The notes beneath the pieces are model-generated. The model was not told where the DNA came from. It saw only the letters and a list, made by a program, of their open reading frames with translations, and did no database searches. Shown here piece after piece: positions 1 to 13,200 of a stretch of DNA of 64,000 nucleotides. Each line of letters begins with the position of its first letter. The first letter of the stretch is position 1. Origin of the DNA: Arabidopsis thaliana (Eukaryota > Streptophyta > Magnoliopsida > Brassicales > Brassicaceae); NCBI RefSeq assembly GCF_000001735.4, contig NC_003076.8, positions 19,099,835 through 19,163,834 of the forward strand. The letters are read 5' to 3'. A program made the translations under genes and the position numbers.

Positions 1-547
1 TTTTAATTCATGGAATTCAGACTTATACATGAATAAAATGGGTGACGAAAATCTTATTCCTGTGATTTTCGTATGTCGACCACGAGAGAAAATAAAAGAA
101 AAAACAAATTGGGCCTTTCTGAAACAATGAGACTAAGGCCCATTACATTACCCAATCAGGTAATCATAGAGGGAAATGCAATATATGTGTTATTAGGCTC
201 TAGTGATTTCACTGCGTGAACTGAGTTGATCCATTATCCCATCTTAGCATTCAATAAACAAAGCAACTTTTTGAAGATGCAGCATCTTTCTAGATTAGAG
301 AAGTTCATATAGAAACAAAACACTAATTAGAAAATGTGTCTATAACAGAGCATTAGAGAGATATCTCTTCTCAAAAAGACCAGTGACTTGATTAGCAACA
401 CCCACATAATTACTTGTCCTGGAGGAATCCTCATTAAAGGAATAGATGATCAAACAAAAATGAGAGGGAATGAAGATTGCAAGAAAAAACAGATTAACGA
501 TCTCTCTTCACGTGTCACTTATAACCTTTTCTTTACCAAAAATCAAC

Positions 548-590
<43 letters not shown>

Positions 591-1724
591 TGATATTTTA
601 CTTATTCATTCCACATAACAGTATATCGTGCTATAACCACATTTAGTGGAATTAATGGTCATTGACCTAATATTCTCTCAATTTATAGCGACACACCAAA
701 TTATCCTTTTTTAATCTTTTAGATTTCTTCATGGTGCTGATTTTTAGTTCACTTTTATCCATAAGTTACTACTAAATTTTTCTGTTCTACGTACAAATGA
801 CACATAAGATTGATAAGCTTTTAGATTTATAGAAAGATGATACTTGCATCGTCAATATGGGAGGAGCAATGACTAATCGATGTAAATCCGACATCTTCTA
901 ATTTTTCGTCTAAATAAATTATTGCATTTTGATGTTTTTTTAGATTAGGAAAAAAAAAACCAAACTTTTGGTCCCTAATTTTCTCGAGATGTCCATAACA
1001 AGTTAAATCAGCCCTCTTCCCACCGTTGAGATTCAAACTCACGTACGATATTGAAGAACTTTTTCTCTAGGCGATCCCCAATTCAGCTACTTGAGGGGTT
1101 ATAATTACTTTGACGTTTCTTGTTTGATTAACCCATAATTTGTTGTTAAAGCTTGTTGGATTTAAATTATTTTGGCCATACCCTAAAATATGGTTGGTCC
1201 TTGGTCCCCCTCATAAAAGGTTACAAGAATTTAAAGAGAAGTAGAGGATGGATTGATGGTTGAGAGAATCTAACAATAACAACAACAAATAGTATTCTTA
1301 TTTAATGGTTTTCCTTCTTTGCCTTATCAAACCCCATCTTCAAACTTCTCCTTTTATTTTCCACCAATATCACCTTTCGTTTTTTGTTGAAGATTTGGTA
1401 TAGATATTTCAAATCTTACATTATACTTTTTATATGGTACATAACAAAGTATAAATGTATTCTAGTGGTTTTATTGGGTCTATTGATATGGATGAGCAAC
1501 TTCAGTGGACATATTAGTTAAAGATGCTTTATTTATGATTTGTTTTATGCCAAATGCGATAACACATGTTATGAAATGTTGTTTTTGTTGTTAAAATGAG
1601 GAATTTAAATTAGTGACAACGTTTTTACACCCGAAACCCAAATTTAATACAAAAGTTGAACAAAATGAGGAATAACCATACCAGGCAAAAAAAACAAAAA
1701 TGTTAGTGATTTTATATTTATATA
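1..1724. other. Gene-poor flank, likely upstream region of a gene off the left edge
   Basis: No supported coding region. Two GGCCCA/TGGGCC-type elements lie near 112-145; these site II-like boxes are common in promoters of housekeeping genes, so the left edge may be the promoter of a leftward gene outside the window (inference). An uninterrupted run of 35 A occupies 551-585. The short open frame at 827-1042 on the minus strand has no recognisable family or splice context and I do not call it. Confidence 0.4.
551..585 (+). repeat. Poly(A) tract of 35
   Basis: Uninterrupted adenine run seen directly. It could be the tail of an old retroposed copy, but I see no matching flanking duplication, so only the homopolymer is claimed. 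Confidence 0.9.
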
Positions 1725-2273
1725 TCTATATATACATTTTTGCAACCATTTTGTGAAATAAATCAAGTAGTTCGGACTTATTTACAATGGCTACCACTGG
1801 ATTTTAATATTTGTTTTTGATAATTAAAAAAAAAATATTCGAAATAAATATTTGACATTTAACAATCTTCCCTAAATCTCTCCACATTAGTTACTAAAAT
1901 AAAACTTCCAAAATATTTACTATCATTTAATTACTTCAAAATTATCATTTTTGATATTGCTTTTCTCCATGACTATAACAATTCGATTATAATCATCAAA
2001 CCGCAGAAATATTTGATAGCATGTAATTACTACAAAATTACAAAATATTTAGACAATAATTCATAAACATATCATAAATAAGATCAATATTAATAAAATA
2101 AATAGTTTTTTACGGGACGGGTTGGCGGGACAGGTTTGGCAGGATGTTACTTAATAACAATTGTAAACTATAAAATAAAAATATTTTATAGATAGATACA
2201 ATTTGCAAACTTTTATGTATACTAACTTTAAAAAATAAATTGTTTCCGCGGTGTACCGCGGGTTAAAATCTAG
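1725..2273 (+). mobile_element. Non-autonomous Helitron, copy 1
   Basis: A 549-bp element with Helitron ends. It starts TCTATATATACA right after an A (1724) and ends CTAG right before a T (2274), the A|T insertion typical of Helitrons, with no target duplication. A perfect GC-rich stem-loop (CCGCGG TGTA CCGCGG, 2246-2261) sits 8 nt before the terminal CTAG. Interior stretches match, in inverse orientation, the elements at 14748 and 52585, including the segments near both ends. No Rep/helicase coding is present, so it would have been moved in trans. The sub-family (ATREP or HelitronY type) is not decided here. Confidence 0.88.
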
Positions 2274-5200
2274 TTGTCACATAAGAAAGTAGCAATGCAT
2301 ATAATCAAACCTTACAAAAAATTAGCAATGCATAGATATTTGTTTTGGATTCAAGCTATACATATACCCAAAACTAGGATGCTTCAAAACTCAAAAATGG
2401 ATCAAAATGATTCTTTAGATTAAGTCGAATCTTATCTAAGATATATTGAACTTGTGATTGTAGTTTTGTTATTGTTTAGGTTTTGGTAATTGGTACACTA
2501 TACTTTTAAAAAAGAAAATTATGAAATATATATATTTTTGTCTGATTTGATTTTGTTAAGTACCAAACGAATATGAAAATTGATTCATATACACACAAAA
2601 AAAAAAAAAGTTGGTATTGTCTTTAAAATTCAACCAAATGGACGATGTACCTTGTTTGTCTCGTCTCTGACCTTCTTGCGGGGAATCATTTAGTCTTGAA
2701 AATTCAAAAAAAAAAAGTGGGTCCAAAAAATAACATTATCAAATTAACTGATTGGCATCACTAATCCCACATTTAAGTTTATATTCGTGATATATACAAA
2801 AGATAAACATATTGTATAGAGTACGTAAAGATTATCAAGATTTTCGGATCCATTAGATGATAGTGAAGATGAGTAAGAATCCATACATATAGAATTGACT
2901 TGATGGTGATGATGATGGTAATGGATACAAGGATTCATAGCTATCCATGTTATAAAAAATAAAACAAAAATTAAAGAAGAGTATTGATTAATTAGTTTGG
3001 TTTTTCTTGAAAGCTACAATTTGGCTAACTTCCGAAACCTTTTGATTAATAAAATATATATAGGGAGATAGAAGACACAAAGTGTGTACAAAACGCTAAT
3101 TTGTTTTTACAACAAAATAAAGTAAACTTTAATTTACTTGTTTATTTACATATAACAAACAAATTGTGTGTTACACACACTTTACGTCAATGATCTTTAT
3201 TTTGGCCAAGTGAACAAATTAAAATTGGTCTTCATGATCTAATTTTCATGTAAATGTCCACAAAGAGATTTTATTGGTAATTTGTTAATAAAGAAACCAA
3301 ATACTAATCTTACCATGCATTCACATGTTACCACTCACATGTCACCATTGTGCATGCATTTAATTGGACCGTTAATTTATCTTTAAGTATTCTAATATTT
3401 TCGTATTTAGTTAGGTTCTTACGTGAGACCATGACCCAAGGCACAAGCCACACCTTTTGGAGAAAGAAGAAACAAACAGCCAAATAAGTTTTTTTAAAAC
3501 CAATAATACAAAATTGACTCTTCTTTTGTACTACTTCTCATATTTTCAACAAACAAAGATGGGCTCATTAAACAGTAACCAAAAAATGATAAATAATGAA
3601 TTGATAGGCTCAACATCCAAAAGTAAACTTCATATGGTGTGGTGCTTTAAATAAATAAATAAAAATTCACAATTAGTTTCATTAATCCATAAAGAAATTT
3701 GACTTAGACCAAATCATGTATTGGCTCAAGAGATGCCATTCCCTTACATCAATGTTTTTGCCTACCTGTCTAGCTCTTGCCACCACATTTCTACTTCTAC
3801 ACCTTTTGTCTATATATACACACCAAGAAAAAAGAAGAGAATATATATACATATCTATAGTGTGTGTATGGTCCATTCTCATCTTATTATCTTATTTGTG
3901 TAACAGTCTAATATTCTAACATCTACCATTCCTTCTTACTATAATTTTCAAAATAAATAAGTATAGTTTTCGCTGCAAAATAAATGTCATTTTTACCACA
4001 TGATACACTTTTATGTTTGTTAAAGATCTATGATATACACGTATGTATATGTTTATATATATCCTTCGTTTTGAAGAAGACGGAAACGACTTTTTTGGTT
4101 GAGAATGTGAAAAATTGGATAGTGTGAAGCATTATTATTGTTACTCATGAGGAAACGTGAAGGTGGCCTAAAGGGATAATTTTTAAAACCCTAATTAATG
4201 AAAATCAATGATGTCCAATTGTGTATTTTGCATCTAATCAAATCTACCCCTTTGAATATTGACTCTTCCACTTTTTTATTTATTTCTTAATTTTTATTTA
4301 ATATTATATAGTTTCCATCTTTCTATTTTTAAGTAAGTCACCATTTTTTCATCATGGCCAACACACAAATCCAACTAAGGCTAAAAATGCACCTATATAT
4401 ACATGTACAAGATAAACATTAAACATAAAGTCTTTTAAGTAACTAATAACATATCTTAACATCATGTATAACTTGTTGTTTTACATTCACCAAGTTATTA
4501 CTCCCACCCTAGACATACACCCATTGTTTAAAGATGCCTTGTCACATGCACCACCCATAAAGACACAAAAATTTCTTTTAAAAAGAAAATTGACACCATG
4601 TAAGTTTCGCTGAAACGTTCGACTACGAACATGTCTCATGGTAAAGATTAAAGAATGTCCGGAAAGTTCACCGTCTTTGTATATTTTGTTATATATTTGT
4701 TATATATGTATAGTAAAAAAAGAATATGAAGGAAGTATGAAAAATGAGATTGTTGGGTGAGGACTAAGAGAGAAAGTGAGGCTAACATGTTTTAGGAAGA
4801 GAAGAATTGAATGTTCAAGAAGTTTTGCCCAAGAATTCACAATTTGGTGTGGTGGGCTCCTTTAAAGGGCAAAGAACAAAAGTGTGTTATGTCTCCATTA
4901 CTATTTTCAATAATATTTAGTCTTTTAACAATCACTACTATTTCTCTGTTTTGGTCCAATACTCCAATCATATATAAAAATAGTCCGAACAGTCGATCAT
5001 CGTTATACATTAATTCATAATAGAAATTGATTTTGCATTAACCATTTTGTTATATCAGCATCACAAGTTTTATATGGATATATATAAAAAAATGTCTATG
5101 GCAGAATTAAGTTTGAAAACAAAATTTCTCCTATCATCATATATATATGTTTCTTCCTCGCCTAATGTTCAAAACTAATTAAACTTTGGAACTTATTAGG

Positions 5201-6400
5201 TTAAGCCAAGAGCAACGACCCACCTAATATCTATATAATATATTACATGCTCATAACTTAGCTGGTTAATTTGATAAAACTTGTTGATTATCTTTGTTTA
5301 GTTGTTAGATTTCTGTTCCATCATGATACTTTACTAAACCGAATAAATATTTCTCCATCTATTATTATATACACAGTTCGCGCGCAAATGTATATCATGT
5401 CTTTATCATGGAAAAAGTCAGTTACCTGCAATAACATAATTTCTAAAATTCAATCAGATGTAACAGTCAATTTAATTTGAATCTACCTAATTTATTATCG
5501 TGAATAAATATGAAGTGTATTGGGTATAAAATTTTTAAAATATTGACAAGAAAATTTCAAGAATAGTAGGAGGAGCAGTGAATAATAAATTTACACGAAC
5601 GTTCTACTCTTTTCGGAGAATTACATCATTTTTTTTCTTATAGTGGATTAAACAAATCTTAACATAGTAATTTTTGAAATAGATCACCTAAACCAAAGAA
5701 AAGAAGAATAGTAAAAAGGAGACGGTGCCGTTCGATAGCATCAATCAAAGCAGCAATGAGGAAACACGACAGAGAGTCTTCTCGTGAGAAAAAGTAAGAA
5801 AACACCAAAAAAGATTGAGAAGATAAGTTTTTAGTGTTTTGGAAAAAAATTACTAATTTAAAAAAAATTGATTTGGTATATGCATGCATAAGTGATTAAG
5901 GACTATATGATTATATTAATTTAAGAGGAACCAAAAAAAAAACATGCCGAAATTAAATACCTTTTAAATTTCAATGATGTGTACTCTACAAGATATCTCA
6001 TATGAATCACCGAATATGTAGATTTTATACGAAAATAACAAAATATTAGTTACGCATATAACATATTTATATTCAATAGAACTATAAGTATTTTCGTTAA
6101 AGCTTCAAAAATTTATAGAGAAATTACCTAGCAAATTTTATATTACTTATATTTATATAATATATATATATATATACGGATATTTTTCTATTGATATTGA
6201 ATTAGGTTTTCACTGAAAAATAAAATTTTCTATTTTCCAACTCAAACACATATATAGCATATATATAAATTGAATAGATACATTGCAACTAGTTACCTTC
6301 CTCATTTTCATAAATTAGTAAAACAAAATACAAGAAACTGCTAAGATTGACGAATCAATACGCGTATCAAAAAAAACGAAATATACGTTTCCATTAAAAA
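2274..6400. other. AT-rich intergenic region, no supported gene
   Basis: About 4.1 kb with no open frame that looks coding by composition or homology. A TATA-like stretch (TCTATATATACACACC) lies near 3809 within an unremarkable 60-67 codon frame region; I could not connect it to a family. The AT tract at about 6158-6176 is a simple repeat. The distal promoter of the RING gene presumably lies toward the right end. Confidence 0.4.
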
Positions 6401-6777
6401 AGAAGAAAGGTAAAAATAAATAAATGTAGATGCGATTCAAATATTCAAACATAGAGTTATGTAATAAATGAGAATCATGCTTACTATGTGCATATAATAG
6501 AGAGACTTATTAAAAGCCCTTCCCTTAAAAACTTCCCAATTCCATTCCTCTTCCTCTTCCTTCTCCTTCTTCTTCTTCTTCACCATTTATTTCTCATCAT
6601 CATACTTATAAAAAGTAAATCAGAATCCCGAAGCAAACTTTCAATCTTCCATCATCATCATCATGTCCGATACACATACATACATACATATCTTTCGTGT
6701 GATTTATACTTATTAAAGAGAGATTCTCTCATTAAGAAGAAGCTTCCTTCTTTCTTTTCTTTTTCTTCTCTCTGTTC

Positions 6778-8026
6778 ATGGCGGTTCAAGCTCATCACCA
6801 TCCTTCTACTCTCTTCTTCCTCAACAACGGACAAGAAGGGAATGATCAGCCGCATAAATCTCAGTTTCATTCAATCAACGCCGGTTTGTTTTCTAAATTC
6901 TCGTTTTTGTTGAGAAATCAATCGGTTTATTAATATCTAACCGGTGAATCGGTTTATCTTTTTGGGCGGGTAAAAAAAACAGGGGTTGATACAAGAAAGC
7001 GAGCGAGAGAAGTTTCTTCGGTGATTGATTTAGATATCACGGCGGCTCCGATGAACCCTCCGCCGCAAACTCCACCGCAAGTTATAGGACGTCGACAAAA
7101 TCCGAATGTTGTATCAACCGGTCTACGTTTGTCTCGTGAACAGTCGCAGAATCAAGAACAACGGTTTTTGTCTTTTCCGATAACCGGAGATGTCGCCGGA
7201 GAAATCAAAAGCCAAACGGACGAATTAAATAGATTTCTTCAAATCCAGGTAACTATTTTCATTTTTTTCATTTTGTTAAAAGTTTTATTTATTGAAAATG
7301 ATCTACACAGAAAAACAAGTTTTAAATTCACTGGAAAAAAAACTCGTATAAGATTCATAAATGGTATAGTGACAAGTTTTTAGAAATTTTTTGTGATAAT
7401 TTGGTTAGTCAAAACATAAAATGTAGTATTAATTTCAAAATAAGATTAAAACCATTATATTTTTTTGTCGAATTAATTTTTGTTTTTTGCTGAAGGGAGA
7501 GCAGCTTAAGCGCATGTTAGCTGAAAACAGTGAGAGGAACTATCGTGAGCTTCTGAGAACAACGGAAGAATCAGTAAGGCGGAGATTAAGAGAGAAAGAA
7601 GCGGAGATCGAGAAAGCCACACGTCGTCATGTCGAGCTAGAAGCACGTGCGACTCAGATCGAAACAGAGGCACGTGCTTGGCAAATGAGAGCAGCTGCTA
7701 GAGAAGCCGAAGCGACGTCGTTACAAGCTCAATTACACCAAGCCGTAGTAGTAGCTCACGGTGGCGGAGTTATTACGACGGTGGAGCCACAATCGGGAAG
7801 CGTAGACGGTGTGGATGAAGCTGAAGACGCCGAATCGGCTTATGTGGATCCCGACCGGGTCGAAATGATTGGACCGGGATGTAGGATTTGCCGGCGGCGA
7901 TCGGCGACGGTGTTGGCTTTGCCGTGTCGTCATTTGGTTATGTGTACAGAATGCGACGGCTCCGTGAGAATTTGTCCGCTTTGCCTTAGCACGAAGAATT
8001 CAAGCGTGGAGGTTTTCTATTCTTGA
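6778..8026 (+). CDS. BOI-related RING-type E3 ubiquitin ligase (S-RNase-binding-protein family)
   Basis: Three exons, 6778-6883, 6983-7248 and 7496-8026, give 300 residues; GT/AG borders keep phase. The N-terminus MAVQAHHHPST and the GVDTRKRAREV block (around residue 36) are typical of the BOI/BRG family. Residues about 125-205 form a charged helical coiled coil rich in Glu/Arg. The C-terminus (about 253-287) is the family's compact RING: CRIC, PCRH, MCTEC, CPLC. BOI-class ligases ubiquitinate substrates such as the R2R3-MYB BOS1 and act with DELLA proteins to restrain cell death and gibberellin responses (family knowledge). Probably At5g47050. A pyrimidine-rich leader precedes the ATG, which starts the family N-terminus; a longer overlapping frame at 6488-6913 is a shadow. 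Confidence 0.93.
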
Positions 8027-8029
8027 TGG

Positions 8030-10060
8030 GCCATTCTATAATGGGCTTATCAGGCCCAATCAAATGGAATTTAATAATAATAATAAAAATATAAATTAAA
8101 TTTATCATTTATATAAACTATATATGTAGTATACTGTTGAGCTCATTATTGAATAGCTTGAGAGGTTTGATGTACATAGCCACCACATGCAGTGAGCTTC
8201 TTCTTTTTTTGGTCTTTAGGAATTCTTTTGATTTCGTAATAAATCAACCTTGATTGTTTAATTTTTAATTACTTTACATATATAGCATTTGATACGATAT
8301 GATTTATTTATGATGTTTTAGTAGAGGATGAGACATGATTTAGTATTATTTTCAAATGTTTTGTATTGTTATAATATTTGTATTCTAATTAAGAATATTC
8401 TAGGGTTTTTGTGTTTTTAAATATCTATTTGTATAAAGCATGTTCATTATTTCTTGTTTTTGGTTGAGCTCAATGTATTTTTATGGAATTTTAAACTAAG
8501 CGAACAATTATCTTAATTTTGGATATTTTTTCATAATCAAGAGATCCTCGAACCGGTCTAAACCGGGCTCGTTCGATTTTGTTTTGTAAGAGATAATTAC
8601 AATTAAATTAGATTTTATGTCACCAATATAATACTTTCTTATGGAGTTGTGTCTCCTATGTGGTTATGTCACCACTGGAGCTCGAATTGGTGCCTACTCT
8701 GAGGAATTCTTTCACCCTGACAAAGTAATCTAAATTACTTTTTTTTTTTCTCATTCAGGCTAAACATTTATTTAATATATAGAGAAAAAAGGAGAATCTA
8801 ATAGGTTTATATAAACCATATGAGAATAAATGATAAATAATTCTTTTTAAAAACAATAGTTTCTGAATTCCTTTCTCCAAAGCCACTGAGTATATTCTCT
8901 TTTAGTCCCTTTCATGATATGTAAAATTCAATTTGAAAGAAAAAGGAATAAATATTGTGAGAAACTCGTGAGTTCCACATAGTTGTCATAAGCCAAATTA
9001 GCCATGCACGACCTACTTCGAGTCTATACGCTCATTTCATGCCTTTTTTCAAACTAATAATAGTCCATCCATGCCAATTCCACCTTCAATTATCTGAAAG
9101 TGTTATATAGGTTGCTCGTATTGTTTTCTAGATAAGTTTTCATATTTTCTGCGATATATATCTAACCTATGCAATCACAATTGAACAAAAAAGAAAAAAA
9201 AAAAGAAAAAAAAAAAGACAATAGCAAGTAGATTTTGTCTTTTTTAAGAATATTAAATTGATAAACCTGCGTGACCAAAATTATAAATTGATAAACATGC
9301 TTGTAAATTTAGATAGACATAGACTTTAATGAATTCACAAGTAGATTTTGTTCACATTTTAAAATGGCAAAACAAATGGGCCATTAAGTCAGTAAACATG
9401 AGACTGCTTTTGTCTTAAATCAAGGAAAGTGGAAAACCAACTCATACCTACAGAAATAAAATCAAAGATGATTATATATTCCATTTCATGTCTCTCTAGT
9501 CTATACCCAAAGTACTCAATGCTATTTCATTAAATTAGTTTATATATGAGTACAAATATAAGCTCCATGTTGTGATATAGAACACTATATATAAATTAGA
9601 GGGTCCATGAGATAGACAATGATGCAAAGACATGGAGGAACAGTTTGTGAGGTTTGTATATATATAGATGATGGCTATAAGTTGCTAAATGAGAACTGAA
9701 ATACAAATAACTTGAAAACTTGAAATTCTGGTTTGATAAAAGAAATGAAGCATTTCTCACGAATGAAGTTGATGATATCATCATAGCAGCCCCTAAAATC
9801 GTTGTAGTAAATGAGGCCGTAAAGCCCAACAAACGAGAGAGAAATGACGAAAGTATTTCAAATTAGCAACAACTCATAAAGCCCATAACATTTTGGGTTA
9901 GGAGCAACAGTTTTTTAATAACATAAGTTATTGCAATTTACTAATCTACATTAGCAACAGCCCATAAAGTTGTGAAATTTGAGGGAAAGTTGAGTGGTTT
10001 GATCATGTGCTTTGCTTACAGTCCCTATATCACATAAATTAGTGAAGGCTGTTGCTGTGA
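8030..10060. other. Intergenic spacer downstream of the RING gene
   Basis: Contains the probable 3' UTR of the RING gene (first few hundred bases) and then AT-rich sequence. Two related stretches containing ATTAGCAACA..CATAAAG occur near 9865 and 9951. A minus-strand frame at 9596-9832 has no recognised family. No RNA gene seen. Confidence 0.4.
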
Positions 10061-10066
10061 CTGTTT

Positions 10067-10258
10067 GATGAAACAGGAAGACGACAAAAGTCAATAGACC
10101 ACAGGCTAAAGACTGAGACAGTCACGGTGCTTCCACTTCCGGTTAGGACTGATCTTCAGATAGTTGACCCTAGCTTATTTACTCAAGCTCCTCCCTCTGT
10201 ACAACTTGTCTCATACACTTGGAAAGAGCAAAGCAGAGCTGCTTCCTATGACTCATAG
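10067..10258 (+). pseudogene. Orphan coding-like terminal exon (unknown family)
   Basis: After an in-frame stop at 10058-10060 the frame stays open to a TAG at 10256-10258. From about 10077, after a possible splice acceptor (AAACAG), it reads about 60 codons with balanced base composition, unlike the AT-rich surroundings. The predicted tail contains VLPLPVRTDLQIVDPSLF and ends SRAASYDS. I do not recognise the family. There is no ATG in frame and no obvious upstream exon, so it is more likely a captured or decayed gene fragment than a complete gene, though a last exon of an unannotated gene is possible. Confidence 0.35.
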
Positions 10259-13200
10259 CCTATGAGTAAAGAGAACAGTAAAAACAGGAAACTTTGATCA
10301 ATAAATTTATTGATACCAATGGGAAATTTTGTTACATTTTCTCACGCTCATTCAAAATGTTGACATATGTTTCATTGCATGTATATTTGTAGATATAAAT
10401 CTATTCAAATTGTGTTGTTGGCTTTGATTTAATAATGCAAGACCAAGTTCTCCACTTTCCTTAGGAATACAAATTGAATCCCAGCTGTAATTTAACCATA
10501 GAAAAAGATTTTACCAATTTGAACAATACTTCAAAGTTCAAACTAGAAGAATCTATTCATAGTTCATTATCCGTGATATGAAGTATGAAGAAGTAAATGC
10601 TAGATTGGTAAACATTATATGATATTTTATTTAAAACATTCATAATATTTTTTATAAAAAATTGTTGTCACATATGTACTTTGTTTATTGATCAAACGAA
10701 GATAAGTTGGAAACCCAGTCCATAAATTAGATTGTCCAAATATGTGCGGTGTTTAGCTAATGCTCAAAAGTCTTATTTAAGACTTAAAGAGTAAATCGTC
10801 ATGGTTGATCCAAAACCAAAAGTTGTTAAATAGGGATAGCTTTAGCCAACCTAATTTTATGGAATGTCAAATAGAGCAAGCGTGTTCTTGGATTTATCAA
10901 TTTTGACAAAAATATTCACTCAATTTATAATTGTAAAGATCTGTATTAGGTTAATTGTTTTTGTGTGATGTATTTGGTACATATACCTCAATATGGAGAG
11001 TGTAGATCAATAATGGCCCGTGGTGCGCCACAATTGTTTCTCTTCTTTTTCTTTGTAAAACACATCACATGTAACGAACTCAGCAACGCAAAAGCAATTA
11101 TAAGTTTAATTATGTTTCATGCATTATTATAAATAAATATCTAGAAACTATCATAAGAATGAATACATGTGCCTAGATTTTTTACAGGGATTGTCTCATT
11201 ATATTCGTTCGTTAATATGCGTAATTATATCTAATTTTAATCAACAACATCCTTTTCTATTATTAATTTCCTTTCTTATTTTATAGTTTTGCAAAGACAA
11301 AATAATATAATTCTGTTGGCGAGATTCGTATCAACTTGAACGGGCCCGATTCGGTGAATGTGGAGATAGGAGAATCAGTTTTTAATCGGACGGTCCAAAA
11401 TAGATCCAAAAGCTTATAGACTAGATTCATTGTGAAGCAGGCAATTTCTGGTCGGTCAGGTCTTACGTGTCACGATTTGTCAAGCCTTGGTTTTACACGT
11501 GTACTATAGACATCCAATATCTGAGGACAACGAATGTAAAATACCATATATTTTTTGTGTAATAAAAATCGATTTGTTACGTCGGTCTAACTATTTCAAA
11601 GATATTATATAGTAGGTTTCTAGAGACATTAGGTATTTAATATCTTGACAAATTGTCTGGTGAACTTTTTTTTGCTAAATTGGTGAATTATTTACTTACT
11701 ATGTTCGTCGATCGTCACTAGAATAATGGGATTATATAAAATCGTAAGCAAAGTTATTCGTTTACTGTATGCATATTTTTAGGATTTCATGCATATGTTT
11801 AGGTATGCAAATATGTTTTTTTAATATACATAAACAAACTATTATTTATTTATAAGTTTACCACTAAATATGTGACATATATTTTGACACTCTATAAGAT
11901 CATCTAGCAAAGATTATGGTACCTATATATTTATTGAAGAACATTTAAAGTCAATATATTTTTCTATATTTGCTATTAGTATGTTCGAACAGTTGAGAAA
12001 AAGTAGGTTCAACCACACAAAAATGTTCTTCTTCTTGGCAACAAGTCTAGCCACACTTTCTAATATTTAATTTGAAAAGAAGAAAGTTTCATAAATGACA
12101 ACTGAGTCTAGTCTAGGGGCGATGGATTTCCGGGAAATGCCCGGCAAAGAGGAGTGGTTGATAAAAAAAACCTCATTAAAAAAAGAGTACTTTTGCTATT
12201 TTAAAACTCTACTTCCTTATTTTAGTTTCTTAGGTGAAGTCTAGAAGCATTCATTATTGGAAATGACATCACCATGTTGAATTTTGTTGTCAGACTGATA
12301 CACACAAGTTACTCACGAGTCCATTTAAAAGTTTTGTATGATTCAAACTGGAGAGAAAAGTACTTGCAACTTTGCAAGCACTTTAGCTTTTCGTGTTACG
12401 AATGTAAGTTTGAATAACTGAAATTCAAGTAAAACACTTAAGCGTATAAGTGTAAGTACACACACGAGATCAATTAACTTTTGTTATTTACACATCAATA
12501 ATGATTGGACATTTGGACTCTGTAATACAACTAATTTATAGTGTTAATAATCTCACGAAAAATTGATTATCATCGACACTAGTAATCATATATCAGAGTG
12601 GTTCTGCGGAATAGCAAACAATTCGAGGCAATCAATGGCAGAGAAAGGAAGAGTCACTAGGTACTTCAGAAAAATGGGACCTATACTCATGAGTTTGGAC
12701 GGTGAGTCCATGTCATGTAGACTGTAGTGAATAAGAATTAAATATTTTACCACAATTTTTTAAAAAAGAAAATTAGAAGAGATTAGACCATTTTGATTGA
12801 GAATTTTTCACGAAAGTTTTTAACAATTAAAAAAATATAAATAATATAAATGAAAAAGAGAATGTTAAATTCTTTTAGATATTTTCTATAATTCATCATG
12901 ATTTCTTACTATTGATTTAATTTGTTAAGCAAAACAAAAATTAAATCATATAATCAAATTATAATATTAATTATTTTTTTGTTTGAATTTTTTTTTTATT
13001 GATGGAGATGTTCTTAAAATAAAAAATGAATTTTATGAAAAAGATAGAAAAACCGATGTAAAGAAGCGATATTTTGTTTTTTTCTTAGGATTATGTTGTT
13101 TTGAGTTCGAATAGTGTGACACACTATTACCATCATAAACAATATTTTGACACATCATTAAAATTATTTTATAAAAGAACTAATGTATAAGTAAAAGAAA

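Noticed and set aside
2744-4000. Small frames at 2744-2938, 3457-3654 and 3682-3919
   Set aside because: AT-driven composition, no start context or family, and mutually overlapping.
6488-6913. 141-codon plus-strand open frame before the RING gene
   Set aside because: It is low-complexity (Leu/Phe runs from CTT repeats) and overlaps the leader and exon 1 in another frame. The family N-terminus MAVQAHHH fixes the true start at 6778.
11654-11690. Possible microinsertion (T-run between TGGTGAA copies)
   Set aside because: Only 7-bp repeats, likely chance.
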